Shown piece after piece: positions 27,301 to 46,493 of a stretch of DNA of 64,000 bases (positions are counted from its first letter, which is position 1; each line of letters begins with the position of its first letter). The translations under genes and the position numbers were made by a program. Location of the stretch: the NCBI GenBank assembly GCA_963662155.1, contig OY759262.1:12498782-12562781 (forward strand), given 5' to 3'. Below the pieces are notes generated by a model. The model made no database searches. It was not told where the DNA came from and saw only the letters and a list, made by a program, of their open reading frames with translations. The stretch is from Lamellibrachia columna. Taxonomy: Eukaryota; Annelida; Polychaeta; Sabellida; Siboglinidae.

Positions 27301-28149
27301 ATCATATATTAACACCTCTCCATCACATGCAACAATCACACAATCATATATTAACACCTCTCCATCACATGTAGCAATCACACAATCACATTAACACCTC
27401 TCCATCACATGCAGCAATCACACAATCATATATTAACACCTCTCCGTCAAGTAGCAATCACACAATCATATTAACACCTCTATCACATGTGTCAATCATA
27501 CAATCGTATATTAACACCTCTCCATCACATGTAGCAATCACACAATCATATATTAACACCTCTCTATCACATGCAGCAATCACACTCACATATTATGTAG
27601 GTTGGAATACATTAAGAAATTTTTCAGTTGGCTAGCAGGCATTTAGCCTTGTGTTAAGCAGACTGTTTCTGTAGCAAGCACATGGTCACTCTTTCAAGCT
27701 GAATGTGACTCAAGAAGACTGAGAGTGTGATTGTGTCAAGCTGACTGGTCACTGTGTCGAGCAGACTTTCACTGTTTTAACTAGACTCACTGTGTTAATT
27801 AGGCTGTCACTGTGTCGAACAGACTGTCACTGTGTCAAGCAGACTGTCACTGGGTCGAGCAGACTCTCACTGCTTAAGGAAATGCATACTGAGTAGAGAC
27901 TGTAATCATTCAGCTGAAATGTCAGTCCTGTCTAACTGAAACTATTAACCAGTGATTGCGTTTCTTCCAGGTATAGAGTCGCCTGATGCTAAAAACGGCA
28001 ATCTGAAGGCAATATTTGGCAAGCATCACACACTTGTGTCAGACGTCGACGAGCAATTGGGCACATGCGTGAGTGCACTCAAAGACAGCATGATAAGTGT
28101 CATTCGGCGGAAGAAAGAGGAAGACGCAAAGATGAAATCCGTCAAATAG
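2252..28149 (+). CDS. KIF28: Kinesin-3 family motor protein, KIF28/KLP-6-like (5' end outside window)
   Basis: A plus-end microtubule motor of the kinesin-3 group. Twenty-two exons join with consistent phases: 2252-2389, 3916-4050, 5012-5175, 5348-5459, 5854-5921, 7558-7697, 8265-8279, 8927-8941, 13130-13333, 14341-14401, 14931-15054, 15634-15891, 16339-16446, 17225-17370, 17936-18064, 18576-18710, 20297-20463, 21065-21141, 24412-24453, 24881-24974, 25858-26364, 27971-28149. They give about 1005 residues plus a TAG stop. Visible order: C-terminal half of the motor (NATSSRSH switch I, VDLAGSER switch [12 protein letters not shown]), neck, FHA-like domain, kinesin-3 stalk region, short coiled coil, proline-rich linker and basic C-terminus. 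The P-loop exons are not in the window. KIF28 is inferred from the motor and FHA wording (LRGLG..S.HA) and from overall size; another kinesin-3 is the alternative. In nematodes KLP-6 acts in ciliated neurons. Confidence 0.8.
2890..3300 (+). mobile_element. CR1-like LINE, 3' fragment
   Basis: A 5'-truncated copy of the LINE seen whole at about 56.4-60.5 kb. It starts in the ORF2 C-terminal region ([20 protein letters not shown]), ends with [13 protein letters not shown] and a stop at 3179-3181, then a 3' UTR with the tail (ttaaatcttg) repeated three times. Short terminal repeats instead of poly(A) are typical of CR1-type elements. It lies in the kinesin intron between 2389 and 3916. Confidence 0.85.
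3300..3418 (-). mobile_element. Probable tRNA-derived SINE fragment
   Basis: On the minus strand GTGCACTGGTCTAGTGGTTA followed by GAGC resembles a tRNA A box region. A clear B box is not seen, so this is a degenerate or partial copy. It directly follows the LINE tail. Confidence 0.45.
4404..5010. repeat. 35-bp minisatellite abutting a kinesin 3' splice site
   Basis: About 17 diverged copies of a 35-bp unit (tctgtcattcctagaagtac, then caatgtctggttatg). The last copy runs straight into the true acceptor (ttatgtctatcatcag) of the exon at 5012. Each unit holds a pyrimidine-rich stretch ending in ctag, followed by aagtac, which resembles the true tcatcag followed by GTGTAC. Confidence 0.9.
5945..6790 (-). 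mobile_element. CR1-like LINE fragment, antisense, with a nested insertion
   Basis: Minus-strand copy of the 3' part of the same CR1-like family: 3' UTR, ORF2 end and sequence up to the [16 protein letters not shown] stretch near 6740-6790. Its 3' region holds four tandem 35-bp copies (5994-6137) of a piece ending in the coding/UTR border. A second LINE is inserted at 6261-6440. Confidence 0.8.
6261..6440 (-). mobile_element. 5'-truncated LINE tail nested in CR1, with target-site duplication
   Basis: The minus strand reads [20 protein letters not shown] then [18 protein letters not shown], the conserved C-terminal end of an endonuclease/reverse-transcriptase LINE unlike CR1. It is flanked by the 9-bp direct repeat tccaaccta (6252-6260 and 6432-6440), which is single-copy in undisturbed CR1 copies. 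Confidence 0.8.
6890..7290 (-). mobile_element. Second fragment of the nested LINE family
   Basis: Minus-strand reading at 6972-7181 gives [20 protein letters not shown], then [20 protein letters not shown]. It is the same LINE C-terminal motif as at 6261-6440 but diverged, so an independent insertion. It lies in the kinesin intron before the exon at 7558. Confidence 0.75.
7838..8058. repeat. (CT)n / (CCTCT)n microsatellite
   Basis: More than 200 bp of pure CT and CT-rich repeat in the intron behind the exon ending at 7697. Open frames across it are artefacts. Confidence 0.97.
8265..8279 (+). CDS. KIF28: Candidate 15-nt microexon 1 of the kinesin
   Basis: GTGTTATACATACAG lies between a pyrimidine-rich acceptor (actcatctctccag) and a consensus donor (gtaagt). 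The exon before it ends in phase 1, and this one enters and leaves in phase 1, reading G-V-I-H-T-G. Support is splice-site quality and phase agreement only; cDNA would settle it. Confidence 0.5.
8927..8941 (+). CDS. KIF28: Candidate 15-nt microexon 2 of the kinesin
   Basis: GAGGGATTACAAGGA sits between ttgtttcaatag and gtgagt. Phase 1 in and out; it reads G-G-I-T-R and its last base joins the exon at 13130 to give N-L-R-Q-Q. A 25-bp minisatellite starts right behind its donor. The acceptor has a weak purine (aatag) before the AG, so this is less secure than the first microexon. Confidence 0.42.
8944..9125. repeat. 25-bp minisatellite behind candidate microexon 2
   Basis: About seven copies of agtagcatgtatgcagtatc plus tagat. 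The array begins immediately after the gtgagt donor of the 8927-8941 candidate microexon. Confidence 0.9.
9126..13129. other. Long kinesin intron, mostly unrecognised
   Basis: About 4 kb without a secure exon. It holds loosely repeated text (ggttctgatctttg-like at 10260-10340; cctgagccatgcctgatccc-like at 10950-11180), a 37-bp duplication near 12412-12485 and the SINE-like sequence at 11335-11560. The open frame at 10261-10638 shows no known domain. Confidence 0.6.
11335..11560 (+). mobile_element. tRNA-derived SINE-like element
   Basis: Plus strand tatgtggtagagcatatggc resembles an A box, and gaccggggttcaaaacc some 30 bases on resembles a B box. The body that follows (gtgtctttcggaagagacgt, then taaaagcc) is the kind of conserved core seen in animal tRNA SINEs. 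Borders are approximate. Confidence 0.55.
13130..21141 (+). CDS. KIF28: Kinesin exons 9-18: coiled coil, FHA-like and kinesin-3 stalk domains
   Basis: Exon 13130-13333 starts [20 protein letters not shown], a charged helix before the FHA domain; an alternative acceptor near 13076 would add about 18 residues. Exons 14341-14401, 14931-15054 and 15634-15891 form the FHA-like fold: [42 protein letters not shown]. The usual FHA 'GR' reads GK here; the Ser-x-x-His and Asn-Gly positions are kept. Exons 16339-16446, 17225-17370 (contains [13 protein letters not shown], a kinesin-3 hallmark), 17936-18064, 18576-18710, 20297-20463 (ends LVIELWGTQ) and 21065-21141 give the kinesin-3 stalk and C2-like region. 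All boundaries are GT-AG and all phases agree. Confidence 0.8.
13671..13845. repeat. 58-bp tandem triplication
   Basis: Three nearly identical 58-bp units starting gtcaagatgttagaataagt, inside a kinesin intron. Confidence 0.9.
13907..14136. repeat. 25-bp (x6) then 21-bp (x3) minisatellites
   Basis: Six copies of tatgtatacagtgtataatg plus ttaca at 13907-14055, then three copies of tttaatactctcattctgtt plus a at about 14067-14135. Both are intronic. Confidence 0.88.
16040..16322. repeat. Degenerate 16-18-bp tandem repeat before a kinesin exon
   Basis: Diverged copies of gtggagtgacctgtct fill the intron up to about 15 bp before the acceptor of the exon at 16339. Confidence 0.75.
16812..17224 (+). 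repeat. 61-bp minisatellite that carries a 3' splice site and exon start
   Basis: The unit is 61 bp and includes ttcttctgacag followed by GTGTGGATGTGGTCCAAGGC, the acceptor and first codons (VWMWSKAK) of the exon at 17225. Acceptor copies put an exon-like start at 16859, 16920, 16981, 17042, 17103 and 17164, and the true one at 17225: an exact period. Copies match the exon for about 26 bases, then diverge. The unit is not a multiple of three. Confidence 0.95.
18278..18392. repeat. (CA)n microsatellite
   Basis: About 50 CA units followed by a short (CCCA)n stretch, intronic between the exons at 17936 and 18576. Confidence 0.97.
18991..20152. repeat. Pair of about 230-bp direct repeats flanking about 690 bp
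   Basis: Repeat 1 at 18991-19230 and repeat 2 at 19921-20152 are near-identical, each starting atgagcaactttgtat and ending catcagcagggtataaa. The 690 bp between shows no coding capacity. This could be a small LTR element without genes (TRIM-like) or a segmental duplication; primer-binding and polypurine sites were not convincing. Confidence 0.6.
21275..23868. repeat. 27-bp minisatellite, about 96 copies
   Basis: Unit ccttcattaacattgatttc plus tcctggt repeated for 2.6 kb in the intron between the kinesin exons at 21141 and 24412. Variants (tcacct, gaattc, ggtact, ccttcg) recur in blocks, suggesting duplication of multi-unit segments. Two plus and two minus frames lack stops, giving repetitive mock proteins ([36 protein letters not shown]). 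None shows a plausible gene context, and length is a multiple of three by chance. Confidence 0.95.
24003..24191. mobile_element. Short Tc1/mariner-type MITE
   Basis: 189 bp between TA dinucleotides. The left end CAGTGGAACCTCACTATTAA and the reverse complement of the right end (CAGTCGAACTTCGCTTTACG) are imperfect inverted repeats, typical of mariner/pogo-like elements. No transposase. Confidence 0.65.
24412..28149 (+). CDS. KIF28: Kinesin exons 19-22: coiled coil, proline-rich linker and C-terminus
   Basis: Exons 24412-24453 and 24881-24974 encode a short coiled coil ([14 protein letters not shown], then [20 protein letters not shown]). Exon 25858-26364 (about 169 residues) is rich in Pro, Ser, Thr and His and of low complexity until its last 35 residues, which begin [19 protein letters not shown] and look structured. 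Its acceptor (catgcag) is chosen because it keeps the frame; nearby alternatives exist. Exon 27971-28149 ends in a basic tail ([16 protein letters not shown]) and a TAG stop. The linker is the least certain part of the model. Confidence 0.65.
26610..27596. repeat. 42-bp minisatellite, about 24 copies
   Basis: Unit atatattaacacctctccat followed by cacatgtagcaatcacacaa and tc. Some units lose the inner tat. It fills most of the last kinesin intron. Confidence 0.93.
27700..27875. repeat. Degenerate tandem repeat before the last kinesin exon
   Basis: Loose copies of gcagactgtcactgtgtcga within 100 bp of the acceptor of the exon at 27971. Confidence 0.65.
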
Positions 28150-29207
28150 GAATGTCATGTGCTAGCAATGAATCAATGACATCTCAGTCAGATTTTGAAC
28201 AGAACATTTATGAACAAGTCGAATGGTTTCAATAGACCTTTCTCGGTGGCCTATCTTGAAAACAAGTAGTGTTTTTTACTGCAGTGACCTGGAACTGTTG
28301 GGCTGGATCCCACCAGACTGGTCACTGGTCAGGTAGTTACTGGACAGTGTTAACTTTAGAAACAACCACAACACACAGCTGCTAGGTTGCTGTAATCTCT
28401 TTCACAATAGTTGAATTATATTGGATGTTTTACCACATACGTTAGAGGTGTCTCACATACCGATGTACAGCTGACTGCATTGGATGCGACTAGGCTAAGT
28501 TACAGAATCTGACAATCAACTAAAAATCAAGGTAAAAAAGACATGGTTATGCATTATATAATTCTGATATATGTATATATAATTATTGTTGCGTTATTAT
28601 CATACTTTTGATATTTAGAGATGAGCCCTACTATTATGCAGTGGTGAGACACGTGATGTAATGAGAGATGATGGATTCTGCAACATAAGAACAGTCACAA
28701 TCATGGGTCAAGTTACAATGTGTGTCGGAAGGGGGTCAAGTCGCAATCTTTGTCAGGGGTCAAATCGTAATCTATGTCTAGGATCAAGTCACAATCCATG
28801 TCAGTGGTCAAGTCACAAATGGTGTCAGGGGTCACGTTTATATATATATATATGTCAGGAGGTCAAGTCGCCAGCAACATCAGATTGCATAAACATACAT
28901 TCATTTAATATTAAAATTGGATACGATACATTTGTGGTTGGCGCAAACCATAAATTAATTTGGGGAAGTGCAAAGTAATACAATGATGATCCAGAAAGAA
29001 TATTAATATAGAGTAGGTAAACTGTTATTTATAGGAGACAATACTGACTGTCACTGGTTTGATATGTCAATGTTACAAGATACGGTAGCTGGGTCGACAC
29101 AAGGCAATGTCTATGCACAGCTTTCTTCCAGAACAGCAGAAAGGCTTCGCATACACAGATCACTGTATAATAAGTCAGCCGTACTGACACATTGTTATAA
29201 ACGTGTT
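28150..29207. other. Kinesin 3' flank / probable 3' UTR
   Basis: AT-rich sequence behind the kinesin stop. Loose copies of a gggtcaagtcacaatc motif occur at 28720-28870. No gene recognised. Confidence 0.5.
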
Positions 29208-29572
29208 AGTACTATCTGCCATGTTAGCTCTATCTGCTATGTCAGCTCTATCTGCTATGTCAGCTCTATCTGCCATGTCAGCTCTATCTGCCATGTCAGC
29301 TCTATCTGCCATGTTAGCTCTATCTGCTATGTCAGCTCTATCTGCTATGTCAGCTCTATCTGCCATGTCAGCTCTACCTGCTATGTCAGCTATATCTGCT
29401 ATGTCAGCTCTATCTGCTATGTCAGCTCTATCTGCCATGTCAGCTCTATCTACTATGTTAGCTCTATCTGCTATGTCAGCTCTATCTGCTATGTCAGCTC
29501 TATCTGCTATGTCAGCTCTATCTACTATGTTAGCTCTATCTGCCATGTTAGCTCTATCTGCTATGTCAGTGC
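29208..29572. repeat. 18-bp minisatellite, about 20 copies
   Basis: Unit atgtcagctctatctgct with a few transitions. Being a multiple of three, it keeps two plus frames and one minus frame open, but no real coding context exists. Confidence 0.93.
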
Positions 29573-29779
29573 TTCACAAATGTGCATCTCTGTTGTTTTG
29601 ACAAGTGTCTGTATTTTTGTTTTGCTTCACCATTTATACATTTATTGAAGACGCTATTAAGAAATCTAGGTTATTCGTGGGTGCGATGACATTTAAATGA
29701 TTGTTGGTGTATTTAAAGTATGGCACAGATAACATTGTATGACATGGTGGATGCTGCTTTGCTGTTATGCTAAAAGATA

Positions 29780-29785
29780 AATAAA
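29780..29785 (+). promoter_or_regulatory. Possible poly(A) signal for the kinesin
   Basis: AATAAA about 1.6 kb after the kinesin stop. It is common by chance in AT-rich DNA, so the assignment is weak. Confidence 0.25.
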
Positions 29786-29985
29786 GAATTTTGTATACAA
29801 ATATGTGTTAAATTTGGTTATTTATATAACAGTTGGTACATGGTACTATTCCTAGATGTTTTCTCAATGTTATTATAACAAATATATAATGGCTTCACTT
29901 TGTTATTCAGTGAAAATCATACTGTGTCATTGATATAGAATACACAGACTGTTTTGCCTGTGTTTATAAAAATTCATGGTATACC

Positions 29986-30724
29986 TTTTACAGACTACCT
30001 GTGACAACAGGCAGACATTACTTTTACAGACTACCTGTGACAACAGGCGGACATTACTTTTACAGACTACCTGTGACAACAGGCAGACATTACTTTTACA
30101 GACTACCTGTGACAACAGGCGGACATTACTTTTACAGACTACCTGTGACAACAGGCGGACATTACTTTTACAGACTACCTGTGACAACAGGCAGACATTA
30201 CTTTTACAGACTACCTGTGACAACAGGCGGACATTACTTTTACAGACTACCTGTGACAACAGGCAGACATTACTTTTACAGACTACCTGTGACAACAGGC
30301 GGACATTACTTTTACAGACTACCTGTGACAACAGGCAGACATTACTTTTACAGACTACCTGTGACAACAGGTGGACATTACTTTTACAGACTACCTGTGA
30401 CAACAGGCAGACATTACTTTTACAGACTACCTGTGACAACAGGCGGACATTACTTTTACAGACTACCTGTGACAACAGGCGGACACTACTTTTACAGACC
30501 ACCTGTTACAACAGGCAGACATTACTTTTACAGACTACCTGTGACAACAGGCGGACACTACTTTTACAGACCACCTGTTACAACAGGCAGACATTACTTT
30601 TACAGACTACCTGTGACAACAAGTGGACATTACTTTTACAGACTACCTGTGACAACAGGCGGACATTACTTTTACAGACTACCTGTGACAACAGGCAGAC
30701 ATTACTTTACAGATTACCTGTAAC
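29986..30724. repeat. 36-bp minisatellite with alternating A/B units
   Basis: Unit actacctgtgacaacaggca followed by gacattacttttacag, about 20 copies. An A/G variant (ggcagac or ggcggac) alternates for much of the array, implying a 72-bp higher-order unit. Each unit contains CCTGT-gaca-ACAGG, a small hairpin. Located between the convergent kinesin and PSMC1 genes. Confidence 0.93.
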
Positions 30725-31394
30725 AACAGGCAAAGGAATAACAAGTTTCAGCATTTATCATTATTTTATTTTCAATACATCAATTCTGATAAACAATGTC
30801 TAAACTGTAACAGCCAAAGCAGATGTATTTGCAATATTTAATATACTGAACCAGGCCTATTAGTCTTCAGATCACAGAAAATATTTTACAAAATTACACA
30901 CAATTTGTTGAATTATGTGGATACTGTCAATGTGTGAAAAGTCAAAACCAGAACTATACATAAACTATTTTGGAAATTGTGCAAATCTTACTTCAGTAGT
31001 ACATCATCTAGTACAAGGGATCAAACTTGAAACATGGATTGGTTGCAAAACAAATTATGCAAAGTATTTTTCTCACAAATGTTCAGTTATCAGTGTTGCA
31101 ATGCTTAAGCTACCAAGCTGTTAGTGGCTTCGCTATGGCAGTAGAGCCAGTTCTGCTATAATATGACATGGCTGATGTATGAATGAAAAACGAAAGCACA
31201 TCTTCATTTACCATATGATGATGGTAGCGTAAGGGAATCGATAAACCACACCATGAATTGAAACTTTGCAAACAAATTTCTAGACACAACCAGTTGCTTT
31301 TGAGGACAACATAATCAGTGCCAGCTGTGTAGGTGTAAACCACCTGTACAGCTGCTACGGAACCAAGATCTGTGTGATTCACTAAGAGTCCTCC
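30725..31394. other. Convergent intergenic spacer
   Basis: No gene recognised. TTTATT at 30765-30770 is AATAAA on the minus strand and could end the PSMC1 transcript, which would put the 31395-32105 array inside its 3' UTR; this is speculative. Confidence 0.35.
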
Positions 31395-32105
31395 GGGCAT
31401 CCATCAGTCTTACTACAGGTGAGGTCACAGGTAGAGTACCTCTACATGTAGTCTCTCAGGTGAGCTCACAGGTAGAGTACCTCTACATGTAGTCTCAGGT
31501 AAGCTCACAGGTAGAGTACCTCTACATGTAGCATCAGGTGAGCTCACAGGTAGAGTACTTCTACATGTAGTCTCTCAGGTAAGCTCACAGGTAGAGTACC
31601 TCTACATGTAGCGTCAGGTGAGGTCACAGGTAGAGTACCTCTACATGTAGTCTCTCAGGTGAGCTCACAGGTAGAGTACCTCTACATGTAGTCTCAGGTA
31701 AGCTCACAGGTAGAGTACTTCTACATGTAGTCTCTCAGGTAAGCTCACAGGTAGAGTACCTCTACATGTAGCGTCAGGTGAGCTCACAGGTAGAGTACCT
31801 CTACATGTAGTCTCTCAGGTAAGCTCACAGGTAGAGTACCTCTACATGTAGCGTCAGGTGAGCTCACAGGTAGAGTACCTCTACATGTAGCGTCAGGTGA
31901 GCTCACAGGTGAGTACCTCTACATGTAGTCTCTCAGGTGAGCTCACAGTATTGATTCAATTGGCATTTAGTATCTTAGGTGAGCTCCCAAGTAGAGTAGC
32001 TTTACAGGTAGTCTCACTGGTGAGCTCACAGGTAGAGTACCTCCACAGGTACTGGTGTGCCTATAGGTACAGTCCACGAGGTATGCCTAGAGGTAGAGTA
32101 CCTCT
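31395..32105. repeat. About 42-bp minisatellite directly behind the PSMC1 stop codon
   Basis: Unit built on caggtgagctcacaggtaga followed by gtacctctacatgtagtctc. Nearest the gene the copies degrade into sequence resembling the PSMC1 terminal codons: 32061-32087 on the minus strand reads G-I-P-R-G-L-Y-L-stop against the true [12 protein letters not shown] at 32106-32132. Confidence 0.85.
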
Positions 32106-42877
<10,772 letters not shown>

Positions 42878-42880
<3 letters not shown>

Positions 42881-42920
42881 TGTCGAGATGTAAGCAGGGC
42901 CTTAGAAGCGCATGCGCATT
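42878..42920 (-). promoter_or_regulatory. PSMC1 start region with NRF1-like palindrome
   Basis: ATG at 42880-42878 is followed at once by the donor GTGAGT. Some 28 bases upstream lies GCGCATGCGC (42908-42917), the core of the NRF1/alpha-Pal motif common in housekeeping and proteasome promoters. No TATA box is seen. The transcription start is unknown. Confidence 0.5.
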
Positions 42921-43720
42921 GTCTAATACTGTCGAATAAAATTCAAACTAGAAATGGTACTTTGGAAATTAAAATGCGATTAACTTCGTAACAAAATATT
43001 TGAAATTGACCTTTCATGTTTGTTACTGTTGTGTGAAAAAAACCTCAATAATAATATATTACGTGCGAGAGTATATACTGGTGGTGAATAAAAGTTTGAC
43101 CTCATAGTTTTGTCAATGGTTTTGACACGCGTGAGTTCTAAGCCCACGTATTGTTGATGTGATTATTAGTGTTACTTTTATGTATAAAGTAATGCACAAT
43201 GCCCATTCATGGTGCAAAGGCTCATTATGCTGGATAATTCCGAAAATAAATAACATAGCATATGTAATTTATGTTATATCTTGATTGTTTTAATTAAATG
43301 ATACGCCATAATTAACACCTATCTTCACAAAACCGTATTCACGTATTGCATGGGTGCTGTCATAGATAATGAATGTGATAAGTAGTATAGCATATATTGG
43401 TTAACTAGGAAGGAAAAATTTATCTGATCGATGATGAAATTTACTTCTTGTAGGCTGAAATGTATTCAAAAATAGCGAAGTTTTACATTCGGGTTTCCAG
43501 TTACCTCTATAAATTTGCACAACGTCCACATCAATATCTTAGAAGTGTCTCCCCATTATGCACCTGTAAATAAAATCCTTCCCCACGGCTACTACTTTGT
43601 CGCAGTGGGTATGCTTACGTACTCCCGGATAACTATACTGGTCGGACTTAAGTCCCTGGTAGATTCAACCAAGCCAGGCAGATCAAGGAGTAGGAATCAG
43701 ACAGAAATGTAGTCACTCAA
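42921..43720. other. PSMC1-MGME1 divergent spacer, PSMC1 side
   Basis: AT-rich sequence with no recognised gene or element; likely upstream region of PSMC1. Confidence 0.45.
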
Positions 43721-43973
43721 GGGGGTGGGTCTTCTTCGGCCTTGGTTGGCATCCTGTCTACGATGTGGTGTCTCGGAAATAAAAACATCCACAGTAGCAG
43801 CAGCGACGCACTATAGTATCAGTTGAACATATGATGAGTTCGAACAACACCAACAACACCAGGGTTCAAATCCCTGCCAAAACACTTTGTACTTCTCGAC
43901 CCGTATGAAGATGACACCCCAAAGCCATAAGGATGGATACCATTTGATGCGGGTAACTATAAACAGTTGCAGT

Positions 43974-44310
43974 TTAACTTCCACTAGTAGGTAGGTAAGG
44001 TAAAGTCATCCCCCAGGCATTACGCCTTAGGAAGCCATGAAGGCTTATATGGCCAGTGCTTAAACCTGGTTTCTGTAGTGCGAAGCAACTTAGAGTGCAG
44101 TTATACTGACTCTCCTGACCATCGCAGGTACCTTCCAAACAGTGTTTGTACTCATTTGCAGCTGAGTAGACTGAGGCAAAGTAGGGTAAACGAAATTGCC
44201 TAAGCTTCGAAAACGAACCGTGCCCAATGTGGGTCTTGAACTCACAACCCTCGAATTTAGAGTCCAACACCTTAACCACTAGGCCACAGCTGCCCCCCAC
44301 TAACTTCCAC
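43974..44310 (-). mobile_element. tRNA-derived SINE, antisense
   Basis: On the minus strand GCAGCTGTGGCCTAGTGGTT, then AAGGTGTTGGACTC is tRNA-like with an A box. GGTTGTGAGTTCAAGACCC about 30 bases later is B-box-like. The body extends to about 43980. The tRNA-like head is the clearest of the SINEs in the window. Confidence 0.7.
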
Positions 44311-44319
44311 TAGTGCCAA

Positions 44320-44760
44320 GGAAGAACTCCACAAACACATGAACATTTTTGACATTTCAGTGACTTGTACTTGGGGACGTCGGAGTATTGACATTTTCAT
44401 CGCTCCAGAAGCTTGTATCAATCACCAAGATAACAGACCACGTCATACATGCTCTGTTTACAGGGAACCCTAAAACTCATGTCATATCATGTTATTCCCC
44501 GACAAATGTGAGTGATGAAACAGACGCTGAAGAGTTCTACGAAAGCTTTAACTAGACAGTATTACACATCCCTCCACATGCCTGTCTTGTAAATGGACGT
44601 GATTTCAATGCCCAACTCTCAAATGTTTTTTTTTACGCCACAGCAACACTAACAGAAATGGTCAGCTTCTTCTTGATTTCATATATGAGCACAACTTTCT
44701 GATGACCAACACTCTCTTCCGGAAACCAAAATCAAGATCAGAGAGATGGCAGGCTGGATA
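44320..44760 (+). pseudogene. LINE endonuclease fragment
   Basis: Plus-strand reading contains TGNPKTHVISCYSPTNVSDE, DAEEFYESFN and LVNGRDFNAQLS, matching the AP-endonuclease domain of the same LINE class as at 6261. Stops and shifts break the frame. It faces away from the reverse-transcriptase piece that follows. Confidence 0.7.
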
Positions 44761-44769
44761 TCTGGTGCT

Positions 44770-45700
44770 TCGGCATCTGGTGAGAGTTAGTCATTCTCTG
44801 TCATTAATCGCAGTTCTTAGAGCGTGGTCAAAGATTGTGGTGAACAGGTATGGGACGAAATGGTATCCTTTGAGAACTCCTGTGTTAATCTTGAAATGTG
44901 TAGTTACCCCTTCGGGAGTTAGTACGATTGCATAGGTGCGTTCATACATTATTTGTATGGCTTTGACGATTTTCTCTGGCGTGCCATACGCATGAAGAAT
45001 CTGGAATAGTTTGTTTCTATCTACTGATTCGAAGGCTTTCTTGAAGTAGATGAAAATAATGGCAGCCTCGTTCTGGTGGTTTCACATTTCCTCAATGATG
45101 CGTCTAAGAGCAAGAATCTGCGAAGTTGTAGTTCATAGGGATCTAAATCCGTTCTGGCTTGAGCATAAGATCTGTTTTAGCTCAGGGCAAATTCTATTAA
45201 GCAGGAGCAAGAAAAAAAATATATATATATATTTTATATATATATATATATATATGTAAAGTTAAAATATACTTTGAGCTCACGAAATTACGTCAAAAAA
45301 AATTCCAGATCCCCTTGTCCCCCCTTGCGGATGCCCATGGTTAGACTTATTCCACGATAGTTTTTCAGGAAGTGTCAGGCTTCCTTTCTTAGGTGTTGGT
45401 CCGATACTCGAGATTCTGGTGGTCTATCCCCTAAGTTTGTTTTGTTTTAGAATCTTCCTTTAATTTGGTAGTCACCACACTTCTTTCGTTAGCTAGTGCT
45501 GGAGCTTTGCTAAGTTTCATTTGTTTGATGACAATGTTGACTTCTACTAGTGAGAAGGTGTCGATATCAATGTTCGGGTTATTCTCATAGATCAGATCAA
45601 CTGGATGGTTGGATGTGGTCGTATTATCTAAAAAGAGCAGTTGTTTGAAGTTACTTTTCCTTTCAGTCACCATGGAGATCATTAGTCGACTCGCAACTGT
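44770..45700 (-). pseudogene. LINE reverse-transcriptase fragments, antisense
   Basis: The minus strand gives IFIYFKKAFESVDRNKLFQI, LHAYGTPEKIVKAIQIMYER and ATPEGV-like text (LTPEGVTTHFKINTGVLKG) at 44800-45100. The upstream RT region (NNPNIDIDTFSLVEVNIVIK, QMKLSKAPAL) is at 45480-45680. The canonical F/YADD block is missing. An (AT)n tract at 45220-45256 interrupts it. Confidence 0.7.
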
Positions 45701-46493
45701 CAAATGCTCCAAGAATGTCATGATAACCCTTCTCCTGTGTTTCATCATACGTGTTGCGCAGTACAGTTTGCGCTGTGGATACTGTCCCAGGTTGTACACT
45801 AATTACAACCTTACGTGCTGCATTTACTTCGTTCGTATGCAGCACACAAAGCAGATATTGAAATTTACTCACCGGGACAAAGTAAAGTAAAGTAAATAAA
45901 TAAGCAAAAATGGCTTTAACACTTGACAGACAGAAGCTACGTTCTTCTTTCATACCATTTTTTTTACCGATTCCAGTGATCATTAGTAATATTACCGAAC
46001 AGAGAAAATATAATATTTTAATATGATAAGTATATCCGATAATTATTTTAAAGCTTTTCCTTTTGCAACAGCAAAAACATTGTGATTTCGAATTATATAT
46101 TGTGTTTTGTGTTACAAAATGTATCGTTTTGAAGGCTTTATTTTATACTATACCGGTACAACTGAAACCTGTACGAAATACTGCCCGCATGATGTCAGCA
46201 CCAGTTGTCGCAATTCACCGCGCCCTCTAACGATTTACGTAGACGTTTGTTTCTCGCGGCAAAAACAAAGTTACGCACACAGCTAAGCAACATTTCACAC
46301 ATACATGCCTTGTAATATGTGATTTTTATGTAAAATGATGAAAACAACGATCACCACCGTGACTCGAGCGGGAAGATATGTTGCCATATTTGAGTCATGC
46401 TGATGGAGTGCGAGCGATAATACACACACTTCCACAACACAACACTGCAGTTTCGTAATCGTTAATTTTGCTTGGCTGTTGCTCGTTGGCACT

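Noticed and set aside
26590..27600. Possible CRISPR-like array (regular 42-bp repeats)
   Set aside because: The repeats are contiguous with no unique spacers; the setting is an animal gene intron.
29064..30803. Repetitive open frames of 120-275 codons
   Set aside because: Products of 18-bp and 36-bp tandem repeats, both multiples of three; no domains.
44220..44300. True tRNA gene on the minus strand
   Set aside because: A- and B-box-like text is present, but it continues into a longer SINE body and the cloverleaf arms do not pair well.
46479..46493. Upstream MGME1 start at TTG
   Set aside because: Not an ATG; animals would use the ATG at 46494.
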